A DNA stretch of 64,000 nucleotides, from NCBI GenBank assembly GCA_039105265.1, contig JAPFFF010000066.1, positions 434,001-498,000 of the forward strand, written 5' to 3'. Of the stretch, positions 42,408 to 52,628 are shown in pieces. Numbering within the stretch: position 1 is the first letter of the stretch; every line of letters begins with the position of its first letter. This DNA is from Tritrichomonas musculus (Eukaryota; Parabasalia; Tritrichomonadida; Tritrichomonadidae). The notes beneath the pieces are model-generated. The model searched no databases. It saw only the letters and a program-made list of their open reading frames with translations, and had not been told where the DNA came from. The position numbers and the translations under genes were made by a program.

Positions 42408-44333
42408 ATGCTATTGCTTCTTCTAGCGCTATCATTTTCAAAAATATCAATTGTTCCACATCCGCTTGAACTTACCGAACTTCCCAATACATTTTGGAAG
42501 TTAGTAAATGGAATGGAAATTGGTTATGCTACTTCATTAAAAGAATATGGGAAAGAACTCTCTGATTTTATTTCAGATGCCCTTTATACACCGACTGGAA
42601 TACGTCTTTCAGTTATAGAAAGTTCATCCGTCAAAATCGGTATCCAATTAGGCACAAGTGATGATGAAGAATATCATTTATTAATGGATGAAAACCTTGT
42701 AACAATTTTAGCACCTACACGTGAACTTCATTTCAATGGTTTCCAAACCCTCTTACAACTTTTACCCGCCCAAATCTATTTCAACCGTACAGTCCAAGAT
42801 AAGATAGATTGGGTAGCTCCATGCGTTATTGTACATGACAAGCCCAGATTTAAATGGCGAGGTTTAATGGTTGATGTTTGTCGTCATTTTTTTGATGTTT
42901 CTACCATTAAATCGATCATTGATGGAATGAGTCATTTTAAATTGAATTCACTTCACTTTCATTTAACAGAAGATCAAGCCTGGCGCATTGATCTTAAGAA
43001 ATATCCCGACCTAGTTAAATACGGAGCGAAACGTGATGCATCACCTAAGATGTGGACACAAGGAAGTGAGCTTGATGGGACTCCGTATGGACCATTTTCA
43101 TTCAGTGAAGAAGAAGTGAAAGAAATCATTGAATATGCACGTCAAAGATCGATTAATGTTGTACCAGAGATTGAAATGCCAGGGCATGCATTAGGGCTTT
43201 TATGTGGATATCCACAATATTCATGCAAAGGAGGCCCATTCAAACCACGATGTTATTGGGGAATTGAAGAAGACATCATTTGTGCAGGCAACGATGAAGC
43301 GATTTCATTTTTAGAGAAAATTTTAGATGAAATCATTAACATCTTCCCAAGTAGTTACATTCATTGTGGTGGAGATGAATGTCATCGAACGAGATGGAAA
43401 GAATGTCCTAAATGTCAAAAAAGAATGAAAGATGAAGGACTTGAAAATGAGGATCAACTTCAATCATGGTTTACAAAACATTTTGCGAAATATCTTGAAA
43501 ATAAAGGAAGACGTTTAATTGGCTGGGATGAAATTTTAAGAGGAGATCTTGAATTTCCAGAATCTGCAGTTGTTATGTCATGGCTTGGTAATGCTGATAA
43601 AGCAGCCAAATTAGGTCATGATGTTGTAATGAGTCCAAATGGTTATCTTTATCTTGATTATCCTCAATTTCCAGCGAAAGATAAATACGAATATATTGCT
43701 GAAGGCTATGGTTATTATATGACCACTTACTGGATCTATCATTATAATCCAACTCAAGGAATTGCTGATGATTTAACTAAGCATATAATCGGTTGTCAAG
43801 GTAATCTTTGGTCCGAATATATCTGGGAAAGAACTGATTTGCAATATAAAGCTTTCCCGCGAACTTTAGCTTTGTCTGAAATTGCTTGGGAACAAAATGA
43901 AAATAAAAATTGGATTAGATTCATTAACGATTATGTAGCTCATGAACAAAAAGTGTTGGATTGTTTAGGTTTGGTCGATGCTGGCCTTCAATTCGGAAAA
44001 CTTGGTTTATGGAATAAAGGCGAATTATCAAATAAATGGGTGTCTGTAGAATTCCCTTTGGATCAGGCTTTAGTAACTAACGGTTATATTGAGGCTGCTT
44101 TCATTTATAAAGGTGGAAAAGTGACACATGTGAGAAATGTAAAATTACTCTTTAATGATGCTGTGGTGGCTACTGATAATCATGAAGGGATAATTAGTGA
44201 AAACCCTCAAAACCCTTTATATCCTTTGACGACTGAAGAAACTTGCACTCCTGATAATATTAAAATTCAGGCAGAAATGATGTGCGAGGATGGTGATGAC
44301 TGTGAAGGTATCGTTTATCTTTACAGAAAATAA
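42408..44333 (+). CDS. beta-N-acetylhexosaminidase (glycoside hydrolase family 20)
   Basis: 641 residues with a hydrophobic N-terminus (MLLLLLALSFSKISIVPHP) that reads as a signal peptide, so the enzyme is lysosomal or secreted. An alpha/beta domain (about 20-150) precedes the catalytic barrel, which starts at FKWRGLMVDVCRHFF. Barrel marks are LNSLHFHLTEDQAWRI, PEIEMPGHA, the acid/base pair D323-E324 in HCGGDECHRTRW, GWDEI, and QGNLWSEYI near the end. It removes terminal GlcNAc or GalNAc from glycans and glycolipids, which fits feeding on mucin and host glycoproteins. The C-terminal 120 residues (GLWNKGELSNKWVSVEFP onward) form an extra beta-type domain. Length and motifs are those of an intact enzyme. 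Confidence 0.96.
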   Translation: MLLLLLALSFSKISIVPHPLELTELPNTFWKLVNGMEIGYATSLKEYGKELSDFISDALYTPTGIRLSVIESSSVKIGIQLGTSDDEEYHLLMDENLVTILAPTRELHFNGFQTLLQLLPAQIYFNRTVQDKIDWVAPCVIVHDKPRFKWRGLMVDVCRHFFDVSTIKSIIDGMSHFKLNSLHFHLTEDQAWRIDLKKYPDLVKYGAKRDASPKMWTQGSELDGTPYGPFSFSEEEVKEIIEYARQRSINVVPEIEMPGHALGLLCGYPQYSCKGGPFKPRCYWGIEEDIICAGNDEAISFLEKILDEIINIFPSSYIHCGGDECHRTRWKECPKCQKRMKDEGLENEDQLQSWFTKHFAKYLENKGRRLIGWDEILRGDLEFPESAVVMSWLGNADKAAKLGHDVVMSPNGYLYLDYPQFPAKDKYEYIAEGYGYYMTTYWIYHYNPTQGIADDLTKHIIGCQGNLWSEYIWERTDLQYKAFPRTLALSEIAWEQNENKNWIRFINDYVAHEQKVLDCLGLVDAGLQFGKLGLWNKGELSNKWVSVEFPLDQALVTNGYIEAAFIYKGGKVTHVRNVKLLFNDAVVATDNHEGIISENPQNPLYPLTTEETCTPDNIKIQAEMMCEDGDDCEGIVYLYRK

Positions 44334-44384
44334 AGTAAAGTAAAAATTTTACTTTTATTTATTTATTGTTTTATATAGAGAGTT

Positions 44385-44690
44385 CTATGAGAAAAATAAT
44401 GAGTAATTTTTTTTCACAAAGAAACAACCATGTATTTTTTTATTCATTCTCCCAATTTGTCGAATATTATCTAAGGAACCATTTGTTGCATATTTGGTTA
44501 CAATAACAAGTTTTCTTTGTTTTTTGAAATCAACTGGACTGAATCCAATAAACTTCAGTAATGAAGGATGTTTCATTTGATCTAAAATTTACAATTCATC
44601 TGAAATATTCTGTACGTCAATTTCTGACAATTTGCTGAATTTTAAGCATTGACATCTGTCCTGAATAAACCTTTCTTGCTTCTATTTCAA
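44385..44690 (-). pseudogene. TKL-type kinase remnant (N-lobe piece)
   Basis: The minus strand reads MKHPSLLKFIGFSPVDFKKQ then RKLVIVTKYATNGSLDNIRQ, the alphaC-beta4-beta5 part of a trichomonad TKL kinase (MxHPxLLKFIGF... IVTEYxxNGSL). It is preceded in frame by a stop and then KLSEIDVQNISDEL. No catalytic loop follows. It would fit as the continuation of the piece at 46848-47042, which would place the 2.1 kb between them (holding the TA-flanked element) inside one dead gene. Confidence 0.7.
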
Positions 44691-45704
44691 TGAATTTATA
44701 TAGTTAAAGGGGGATCAATTTTACGATTTTACTAAAGTGAAAACTAAGTAATTTAAGTATAAAAAATGAATTAAATTAATGGAATAATATAAAAGTTAAA
44801 GAATATTCAATAAAAATTATAGTAGGGATAAAAAGATAAATGATGATTTTTAAAATTTCTGAAAAAGTTTGTATTTTTCTATTAAAAAAATTTGGTCGCA
44901 TTCAAATTATTTTTTTTTTTTTCATTCAATTTTTATTTATAAAAATTGAATAAAAAATGGAAAAATGTTAATATTTAAATAATTTTATCAGCTTTAATAA
45001 ATATGTATAGTTTATATTTTACTTATACTATATATTATACAATTATATATATAAAATAAAAAACAAACTTTCTAAACTACCAAGATATATGAATAATACA
45101 AATATTTTATCTAATTTATTTGAACGTTATTTCATATAAAGAAAAAAATAAAAAAAAAAATCAATACAAATTAATAGAAAAGATATCAAGAATAATAATA
45201 AATAATTACTAACTATACTATTCATAAATTCTGGTTTTATTAAAAATATTTCAAAAACTAAATTTTAATCATATCTTATATGTATTTAATAAAAACTGAT
45301 CAGTAAAGATATTAGAAAGCCTTTAATTTTTAATATATCTTTATGAATGTTACCAAAAAAGTTATTATATTAGCAAAAAAAAGCTGAAATATTCAAATTT
45401 ATTGATTATTTGTTTTTCTGAATTAAGAGATAATCTATTTTATTTAATGAAATTTAAAAATTATATAGATAAAATAATCTAATTAATAAATTAAAAATGC
45501 CAAAAATATTTCATATGCTTGAAAAAATCTAAATAAAAATATGTAGGAAATATCTCAAAAAGTGAGTTGGAAATAGTTCCAAATTATAAATTGATAATAA
45601 TTAAAAAGTTTAATTTATAAATCTTTAAATTTTAAAATATTCAAAAAGTGAGTTGGAAATAGTTCAATTTTTTTTGGAAATATTCAAAAAGTGAGTTGGA
45701 AATA
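44691..45704. other. intergenic with a short direct repeat
   Basis: AT-rich. A sequence close to AAAAAGTGAGTTGGAAATAG occurs three times, starting at about 45555, 45641 and 45684. The third copy is cut by the TA-flanked element. No gene is seen. Confidence 0.5.
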
Positions 45705-46583
45705 CCGTATATAAAATAACTTCATAACGCTTAGAATAACTACTGAACACTTCTGACTTTTTGAAAAGCAGTTCAGAATTGGTTGAATAGTATTATTCAA
45801 AAAGCCAATAGTGTTATTATATTAGACTATACTATTTGGTCATATATATATTATAGTAGAGGCATTCGGATGAAACTTTTTGAGATAATTTCTAGCGGTT
45901 TTCATTATTTGCAAAGCCAAACATAAAGAAAAAGATTACTCAAACCAATCAAATAAAGCAATTTTCAATCGCGCATTTACATCAAATGACTTCAGTGGGC
46001 AATTATATTGCATCGTTCTCAAAATCATTTTCAAACTGCTTCAAAATTCAAATCGAACGAAGAAAAATATTCAACGAAAAGCAAATAAAACTGGATCAAG
46101 ATTCATCAAAAAGCGAATAGGCATTAGCTGAGCGTAAGATAAGCTCTTCAATTGGAGATTACCTCTCTTTTAGTAGTGAATGATCTTTGAACATAACTAA
46201 ATCCCAAAACAATGTGAAGAATTTTGTCGAATTAAGGCTTTTCTAGTTCAAACTTGTTACTTTTTCTCTTTTTTTTTTCTTATAATCTTTTTTTAATACT
46301 AAATTTTTAAATTATTACCTATTTTATTTCTTTTTTGTTTATTTTATTATTTTGATATCTTTTTTTCACTTTTGTTTTTTGTGAAAAGAGAATCAAGATT
46401 CAAAATGTTTATCCATTTTGAAATTTTGAGATATATTGAAAATCTTTTCTAAGACTCTTGAAAAAGTTGTTAAAAATTCAATGGTCTTTAGAAAAAGAAT
46501 TTGTAATGTTCATAAAATTTGAATATATCTCTCAATAGCGTTCAGTAGTTATTCTGAGTGTTATGAAGAATTTTGAGATACGG
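45705..46583. mobile_element. TA-flanked non-autonomous DNA element (Tc1/mariner-like target)
   Basis: An 879-bp element beginning CCGTAT and ending ATACGG. The terminal inverted repeats are about 44 bp (37 of 44 match; both arms share AGAATAACTACTGAAC). It is flanked by TA on each side. Removing it with one TA restores GTTGGAAATAGTTCAATTTT, which is what the intact neighbour copy of the direct repeat reads at 45652-45671. The inside has one longish frame near 45900-46120 interrupted by stops. I recognise no transposase in it. Confidence 0.8.
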
Positions 46584-46847
46584 TAGTTCAATTTTTTTTT
46601 GAATAAACACACTCTGAAAAATTTATTTCTTTGATATCTTTTTATTTCTACTATAAATATTTTTTATCAATAATTAAACGAAATTAAATATTATTGAATA
46701 TTTATTAAATATATAATATGAAAACATAACTTAATCATATATGGGAAATATTGAAAAATATATCAAAATCCATATTTTCAATTAGACTATTAACAATTAA
46801 CTTATATCATAAACTATATAATTTTATATAAAACTTTTATATATAAT
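46584..46847. other. intergenic, AT-rich
   Basis: Nothing recognised to the right of the TA-flanked element. Confidence 0.4.
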
Positions 46848-47042
46848 TTAATTGTGAAAATATATCTTAAATTTTGATATAAAACCATTTTTTACTTGAA
46901 AATAATACGTTAATAATTGATAAGGTAATTCCCCTTTATATAGTTTAATAAAGTAGCTTTTATTTATGATAGATTGTATTTCAAATCTTTTTAAATTTAA
47001 AAAGAAATCATTTGAATCTTTTGTTTCATTTTCTGTTTCCAT
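46848..47042 (-). pseudogene. kinase remnant (start of N-lobe)
   Basis: 64 codons from an ATG at 47042: METENETKDSNDFFLNLKRF then EIQSIINKSYFIKLYKGELP. The NLKxFEI...I..S..KLYK layout resembles the opening of trichomonad TKL kinases just before and across the glycine loop, but the glycines are lost and the frame ends soon after. It is probably the 5' part of the same dead kinase as 44385-44690. Confidence 0.5.
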
Positions 47043-47088
47043 TATTTTTATTTGATATCAAATGAAACTTTCAAATGGTTGTTTGAAT

Positions 47089-47600
47089 TCAAACAAGAAG
47101 AATAGAGATTTGTTGATAATATTTTATATAAGATATATAATTCAGATATTCTTCTTTATCAACATTTAATGTAATGAAATTAGGATCTTTTTCAAGATGG
47201 TCAACAATTTCAGAAAAACTAGGTCCATTAAATGGATCCTCTGACCAAGATTTTTCAATATGTTTCCGATATGCATATGGAATTGAATGCTTGAATTTAG
47301 GATGATATCCACTAGCTACTTTAAAAACATGTTGATATTGATTAAAAACTTCATATGGAATCTCATTTGCTATTATTTCATAAACAGTCATGCCAAAAGA
47401 ATAAACGTCTCCTTTTTTCTATAGATATGACGCTTTTTTTTTCTATAGATATGACGCTTCAAAATTTTTTAAAAAATTTTTCTTTGGATAGTCCAAAATC
47501 AGCCATTTTTGGATACAAAAAATCATCATGTAAAATATTTACTGGTTTCAAATCACGTTGAAGAATATTTTCTTTATGTTAAGATGCCATTTTTTTTATC
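47089..47600 (-). pseudogene. TKL-type kinase remnant (catalytic loop to C-lobe)
   Basis: On the minus strand ENILQRDLKPVNILHDDF and MADFGLSKEKFF give the catalytic and DFG segments. After a stop and a 24-bp tandem duplication (TCTATAGATATGACGC twice, near 47418-47459), GDVYSFGMTVYEIIANEIPY and KSWSEDPFNGPSFSEIVDHL give the C-lobe with its final arginine-site region. The activation segment with its APE motif is missing and the N-lobe is absent. It ends just beyond the 3' end of the kinase-Sel1 gene. Confidence 0.75.
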
Positions 47601-47675
47601 ATAGGTTTATTTCATTTTCAAAAGTCTGAAGTTAGGTCAATAATTTAATTAAAAAATGAATCATAATTACTTCCT

Positions 47676-50600
47676 TTAAACAGTGTCTAAATCAATCCCA
47701 AAACCTTCATAGAACATCTTATTTATTTCTTTCATGAATTTATTATCTTTTGATAATTTTTCTTTTTTCTTGCTTTTTTCAGTGCTTAATCTGCCAAATA
47801 AAATTGGATAAGGTGGGATATATAGTATTTCTTCCATTATATTAATGGCATTTTGGATTTCATTTTCAAATAATTTAAAACGTATCAAATCACTAAACAT
47901 AAAATCAAAGAATTCATCAGAATTAATAAAAAACCTTCCAGCATAGGACTTTGTATAAATGTAATCATAATTATAAAAATCCACTTTTTTAGTTGATTTG
48001 AATGCTTTTGGATAGTTTTTTTCTAAAAGCTTTGATAAAAAATTCTTAATATAATTTGTGATTTCATCGTAAGGTTGGTTTAAAATATTAAATAAAGGAT
48101 TGAATAAAATTAGAGTTATCAAATTTGAACCAATTTCATCATAGACAAATGTTGCTTGTATTTTGGAGAATGCTTTTTGGAAGTATTTTTTTGCTTTTTT
48201 ATATTCTGATTTTGATAGATAATGCCTTGCGAGTTTTAAATTTGTAAGACATAAAATGAATATCATAGATATTTCTAATTTTGAATCACCAATAATATTG
48301 CTTGTATTTTCATGATATGATGCTTTTAAGTAATATTCAATTGCTTCTTTTTCTTTGTTTTGTTTTTCATTCAAATTGCCAAGATTATACTCAGCAAGAG
48401 AGAAATTCTTTTTTGCAGAACGTTGATACATATATTCTGCATTTTCAATTTGATTTAGATAAAATTGATTTATTAATCCGAAGTTGTTTTGCCCAGGAGT
48501 ATACTCTCCAAATGCTGATTCTTTGATATATTTTGTTGCCTTTTCAATATCTTGAAAAACTATCAGATATATTAATCCAATTTCGTTTGCTGAACGATAA
48601 CACCAATGATTAAAGCCAGAATATGTTTTTATATCATTATATTCAGTAACATTTTGAAAATGTATATTGTAACATCTTAAATAATATTTAATTGCTTTTG
48701 ATATATCACAAAATTGTCCAGTAGAATAAACATAACCTAAAAAGAAAAGGGAATTTGCATCATTCTGTTTTGCTCCAAATTTTAAGTAATCTATTCCCAT
48801 TAATTCATTTTTTTGCACACCATATCCATTAAAATACATAAATCCTAAGCTTGTAAAAGCTTCTAAAATATTATGTTTTGAAGCTAATTCATAATATTCT
48901 TTTGCTTTTATATAATCAATTTCAACACCAAGTCCTTCTATATAAATAAACCCTAACATATAATGTGCATTATAATTTTTTTGTTTAGCTGATAATTCAA
49001 AATATTCTCTTGCTTTTAAATAATCTTTCTCAACTTCCAATCCATAGAAATATATTAAACCTAAAAAATAAAAAGCACCAGGAACTTTTTGTTTAGCTGC
49101 TAATTCAAAATAATATTTTGAATTCAAATAATCAATTTTAACTCCATGACCAAAAAAATAAATTAATCCTAAATCATAATAAGCAATAGGGAATTTTTGA
49201 ATAGCTGATAGTTCATAATATTTTTTTGCTTTTGAATAATCTTTTTTAAAATCAGCTCCATTAAAATACATATCTCCTAAAAGTTTAAGTGCATAAGGAT
49301 TATTTTGTATAGCAGCTAATTCATAATATTCTTTTGCTTTCTTGCAATTTTTTTCAAGTCCATATCCCAGATAATACATCCTTCCTAGATTAAGAAGAGC
49401 ATCTGAATTATTTTGCTTAGCAGCTATTTCAAAATATTTTTTAGCTAACGAATAATCTTGTTCAACTCCAAGGCCTTTTAAATAAATCTCACCTAGAGAT
49501 AATAAAGCTTTTGAATGGTATTGTTTAGCAGATAATTCAAAAAATCCTTTTGCTTTTTCATAATTTGGTGTGGTTGCAATTCCTTGATAATAAAAGCATC
49601 CCATATTATAAAGACCTTCAGAATTATTTTGCTTTGCTGATAATTCAAAACATTCTTTTGCTTTTGTATAATTTTTTTTAATGCCATAATAACCATTATA
49701 ATATAGATCACCCAAATTATTAAGAGCATATGAATTATTTTGTTTTGCAGCTAGCTCATAATACTCTTTTGCTTTCAAATAATTTTGTTCAACTCCTTGT
49801 CCATGGTAGTACATGGATCCCAAATTATTTAAGGCTTGAGAATTATTATATTTTGCTGATATTTCTAAGAATTTTATGGCTTTTAAATAGTCTTGCTTCA
49901 CACCTTCACCAACATAATAACCACCAGCAATAATAAAAAATATATCTGACAATTTGTGCATAGATGGAATTTGTAATGTTTTCATATACATTTGAAAAAA
50001 CTTCTTATCAATAAATATATTTAGATTTTGTAAATCAGCAGCATCTTGAAGAAAAGATAATTCATAGTATTCAATTGCTTCCATTTCATTTTGATCAATC
50101 AATAAATCGCCTAATTTTGAATAAAACAAAGAATATTTTTTTTCATATTTAAGTAGAAATAGTTCATTAAAAATCAGAATGTTTGCATAAAATTTGTTGG
50201 TCATTTTTATGTTATTAATCGCAATAAAAAGAATTTCTAATAGAAATTGAGAAAGATTATTTGTTGATGTTGATTCCTCACCTAATAAAAATTGATAAAT
50301 GTAAGAAAATGAGCTAGCTTCATTAAATAATATTGATTTAATTTCTTGATTTTTCATTCGCTCAGATGGTTTGAATTTGACGCATGACTTGAAAATATTT
50401 TGAATATTTTCTGGAGCTTTTGAGATCAAAGATATCTTGCCCTTTTCCGATATGCTTTGTGAAGTATAATTTTTCTTTTCATATATGAAGTAAATAATCA
50501 TTCCAAAAGAGAAAATATCTGTCATATTTGTTAATTTTTCTCCTTGTTGTTGTTCTGGTGATGCATAAATAATACTTCCAATGTTTCTAGTCATTTCTTT

Positions 50601-51887
50601 AGAAGATGAATTATTGTTATCAAAATGGCAAACTTCATCGACATCTGACACATATGGGATAAAATCATTATCAATCATAATATTTGATGGTTTGAGATCT
50701 CGATGAATAAGCATGTTCTGGTGAAGATAATTCATCCCTTGTAAAATTCTATTTATCGTCATTAGTGAATAAATAGAATTATTAAATAGATCTGGTTGAT
50801 TTTGAACTAAGAATTCGAGTGATTTGTTGCACATATATTGGTAAACAAAACCGATTGTTTTTTTATTCTCTTTCACAAATCCATAAAATTTGGTGAAGCA
50901 TCTATGAGAAAAATTCTCACAAAAGTATTTTTCATGCTCTTTTTGGCTAGATTCAATAAAATATTTCTTTAACATAAAGATATAAAGGCTTTCGATGTGA
51001 ATGACTATATAAAAAGAAGCATAATAGTTTGAATGTAATGTTCTCAAAATAATGAAATCTTTTAATTGAAATTCTCTTATTTTGGTTTTATCTTCCTGAA
51101 TTTCTTTAAATTGATTTGTAAATTGAGCAAAATTATTTTTTAACAGGAGCTTATTATTAGAAAAAAGTAATTTATTCAGTTGATTTTTCGTTTCTCGTTC
51201 TTTTGAATAATTGTCTTGGCTAAATGTAAAAAATGATGGATCATTAAAAAAAGATGTTGGACAGGAATAGCGACGAATTAGATATCCAATAATTGGTCGA
51301 ATTGTATATTTTATAAAGAGATTGTTTTTAATATTAAATTGAAAGCCTTTGATAAAGTTATCAATCTCTTCATTGGCCTGAATATCATTAATTCCTAATT
51401 CATTTGAATCTGGACTGTAATTTGTAGTATCGATAACATGTTTCTGGCTTGCTTTCTTTGACAATTTTCTGTTAATTATTATATTAAATAATGAATAATC
51501 TATTTTTTCGATGATAAAGCATTTATCTTCAGAAACTATTATTACATTGACCGGTTGAAATCGAGAAAATTGACTAATATTCTTATTGAAATATATTGAC
51601 CGAGAATATGAAATTTTTGAATTTGTTGTTTCCAAATTTTCATTTATATTTGCAAATTTATATGTTAAAAAATTGTAACCTTTTAAATGCCAAAGTAAAA
51701 AGCTAATTACATTGTATAATTCTTGTATTATCATGTTTTCGTTATCTTTTTCAACTCTGTTGAAAATTGTTAATGGTAAAAATAAAAAAGTAAACTTAGA
51801 ATAGATTTTGTTGAAAATCCCATCTGGATCTTCGTTTTTTAATGGAATATATTTGTCAGAAATATTAACGAAAGAAAGATTTTGCAT
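47676..51887 (-). CDS. protein kinase (TKL-like) with 12 Sel1-like repeats
   Basis: 1,403 residues from a true ATG at 51887. Residues 1-270 are unassigned. The kinase domain spans about 275-530: degenerate glycine loop (LHSNYYASFYIV), lysine in FMLKKYF, catalytic loop HRDLKPSN (D397), DVD in place of DFG (PYVSDVDEV), SPE in place of APE (YASPEQQQGE), and FSFGMIIYFIYEKKNY. Twelve clear Sel1 repeats follow at about 650-1080 (LGSMYYHGQGVEQNYLKAKE is typical), then weaker ones and a helical end. The last residues FYEGFGIDLDTV match the tail of the kinase-Sel1 gene at 3.3 kb. The repeats are of the G-x-G-V-x-x-D/N-Y type, unlike the DINKAIYYY type of the other gene, so the two are distant paralogues. 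Confidence 0.9.
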   Translation of the reverse strand: MQNLSFVNISDKYIPLKNEDPDGIFNKIYSKFTFLFLPLTIFNRVEKDNENMIIQELYNVISFLLWHLKGYNFLTYKFANINENLETTNSKISYSRSIYFNKNISQFSRFQPVNVIIVSEDKCFIIEKIDYSLFNIIINRKLSKKASQKHVIDTTNYSPDSNELGINDIQANEEIDNFIKGFQFNIKNNLFIKYTIRPIIGYLIRRYSCPTSFFNDPSFFTFSQDNYSKERETKNQLNKLLFSNNKLLLKNNFAQFTNQFKEIQEDKTKIREFQLKDFIILRTLHSNYYASFYIVIHIESLYIFMLKKYFIESSQKEHEKYFCENFSHRCFTKFYGFVKENKKTIGFVYQYMCNKSLEFLVQNQPDLFNNSIYSLMTINRILQGMNYLHQNMLIHRDLKPSNIMIDNDFIPYVSDVDEVCHFDNNNSSSKEMTRNIGSIIYASPEQQQGEKLTNMTDIFSFGMIIYFIYEKKNYTSQSISEKGKISLISKAPENIQNIFKSCVKFKPSERMKNQEIKSILFNEASSFSYIYQFLLGEESTSTNNLSQFLLEILFIAINNIKMTNKFYANILIFNELFLLKYEKKYSLFYSKLGDLLIDQNEMEAIEYYELSFLQDAADLQNLNIFIDKKFFQMYMKTLQIPSMHKLSDIFFIIAGGYYVGEGVKQDYLKAIKFLEISAKYNNSQALNNLGSMYYHGQGVEQNYLKAKEYYELAAKQNNSYALNNLGDLYYNGYYGIKKNYTKAKECFELSAKQNNSEGLYNMGCFYYQGIATTPNYEKAKGFFELSAKQYHSKALLSLGEIYLKGLGVEQDYSLAKKYFEIAAKQNNSDALLNLGRMYYLGYGLEKNCKKAKEYYELAAIQNNPYALKLLGDMYFNGADFKKDYSKAKKYYELSAIQKFPIAYYDLGLIYFFGHGVKIDYLNSKYYFELAAKQKVPGAFYFLGLIYFYGLEVEKDYLKAREYFELSAKQKNYNAHYMLGFIYIEGLGVEIDYIKAKEYYELASKHNILEAFTSLGFMYFNGYGVQKNELMGIDYLKFGAKQNDANSLFFLGYVYSTGQFCDISKAIKYYLRCYNIHFQNVTEYNDIKTYSGFNHWCYRSANEIGLIYLIVFQDIEKATKYIKESAFGEYTPGQNNFGLINQFYLNQIENAEYMYQRSAKKNFSLAEYNLGNLNEKQNKEKEAIEYYLKASYHENTSNIIGDSKLEISMIFILCLTNLKLARHYLSKSEYKKAKKYFQKAFSKIQATFVYDEIGSNLITLILFNPLFNILNQPYDEITNYIKNFLSKLLEKNYPKAFKSTKKVDFYNYDYIYTKSYAGRFFINSDEFFDFMFSDLIRFKLFENEIQNAINIMEEILYIPPYPILFGRLSTEKSKKKEKLSKDNKFMKEINKMFYEGFGIDLDTV

Positions 51888-52628
51888 CTTATTGCCAATT
51901 TTCCTTTTATTTGAAATAATTTAGTTTTCTGAATATAATTGGTGGATAAATGTCAATTTTACTATATTAAGGGCTAGCTAAAATTTCTCTCAATTTTTTG
52001 AATTGAAGAAGAAATTCAAAAGTTAATATTTTTGATTTTTTTTTTTTTTATAAAAATAGAATAAGAATAACAAAATATCAGAAGAATTTTTTTATTAAAA
52101 ACTCTGATAGAAAATTTTTTGATTTTAATATCTCGTGAAATAAAGAAGAAAAATACAAATTCTCAGGCCAAAACTAATATTTTTTGTCGATTACTTTATT
52201 GGGATATATGGGATAAAACAATTATGATTGTATAATTATAGAAGAAGAACATTTTTTTGTTTTTGAATATTCAATGTATACAAATTTTGAATTATTATAT
52301 TTTTATTATTTCAATTTTTAAATAATCAATTTAAATATTAAAGGAATAAAAAAAATCCGGTTCATCGACTTGTTCAATATATGATAATGTCAGGATATCA
52401 CATAGAATATTATTATTCCTCAATCCGTATAATTGTCTTATATTTGTATTGTTGTATCGAAAATACTATAATATATTACTTTTTTCAAAAAAGTTTCATT
52501 TTCCTAAGAAAGAATTCGTAGGAGTAAATGAATCATACCAATTTTTGATAATTGTGACGCTCACTTTTGTACAATTTAAAACTTAAAAGGCCTCCTTTAT
52601 TGTATTCATAAATAATCTTCCTTATTCT
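51888..52628. other. intergenic, AT-rich
   Basis: Lies between the start of the kinase-Sel1 gene and the end of the ankyrin pseudogene. Nothing recognised. Confidence 0.45.

Noticed and set aside
45890-46240. Decayed transposase inside the TA-flanked element
   Set aside because: A frame with few stops exists, but I could not recognise any DDE/D transposase motif or the mariner WVPHEL-type signatures.
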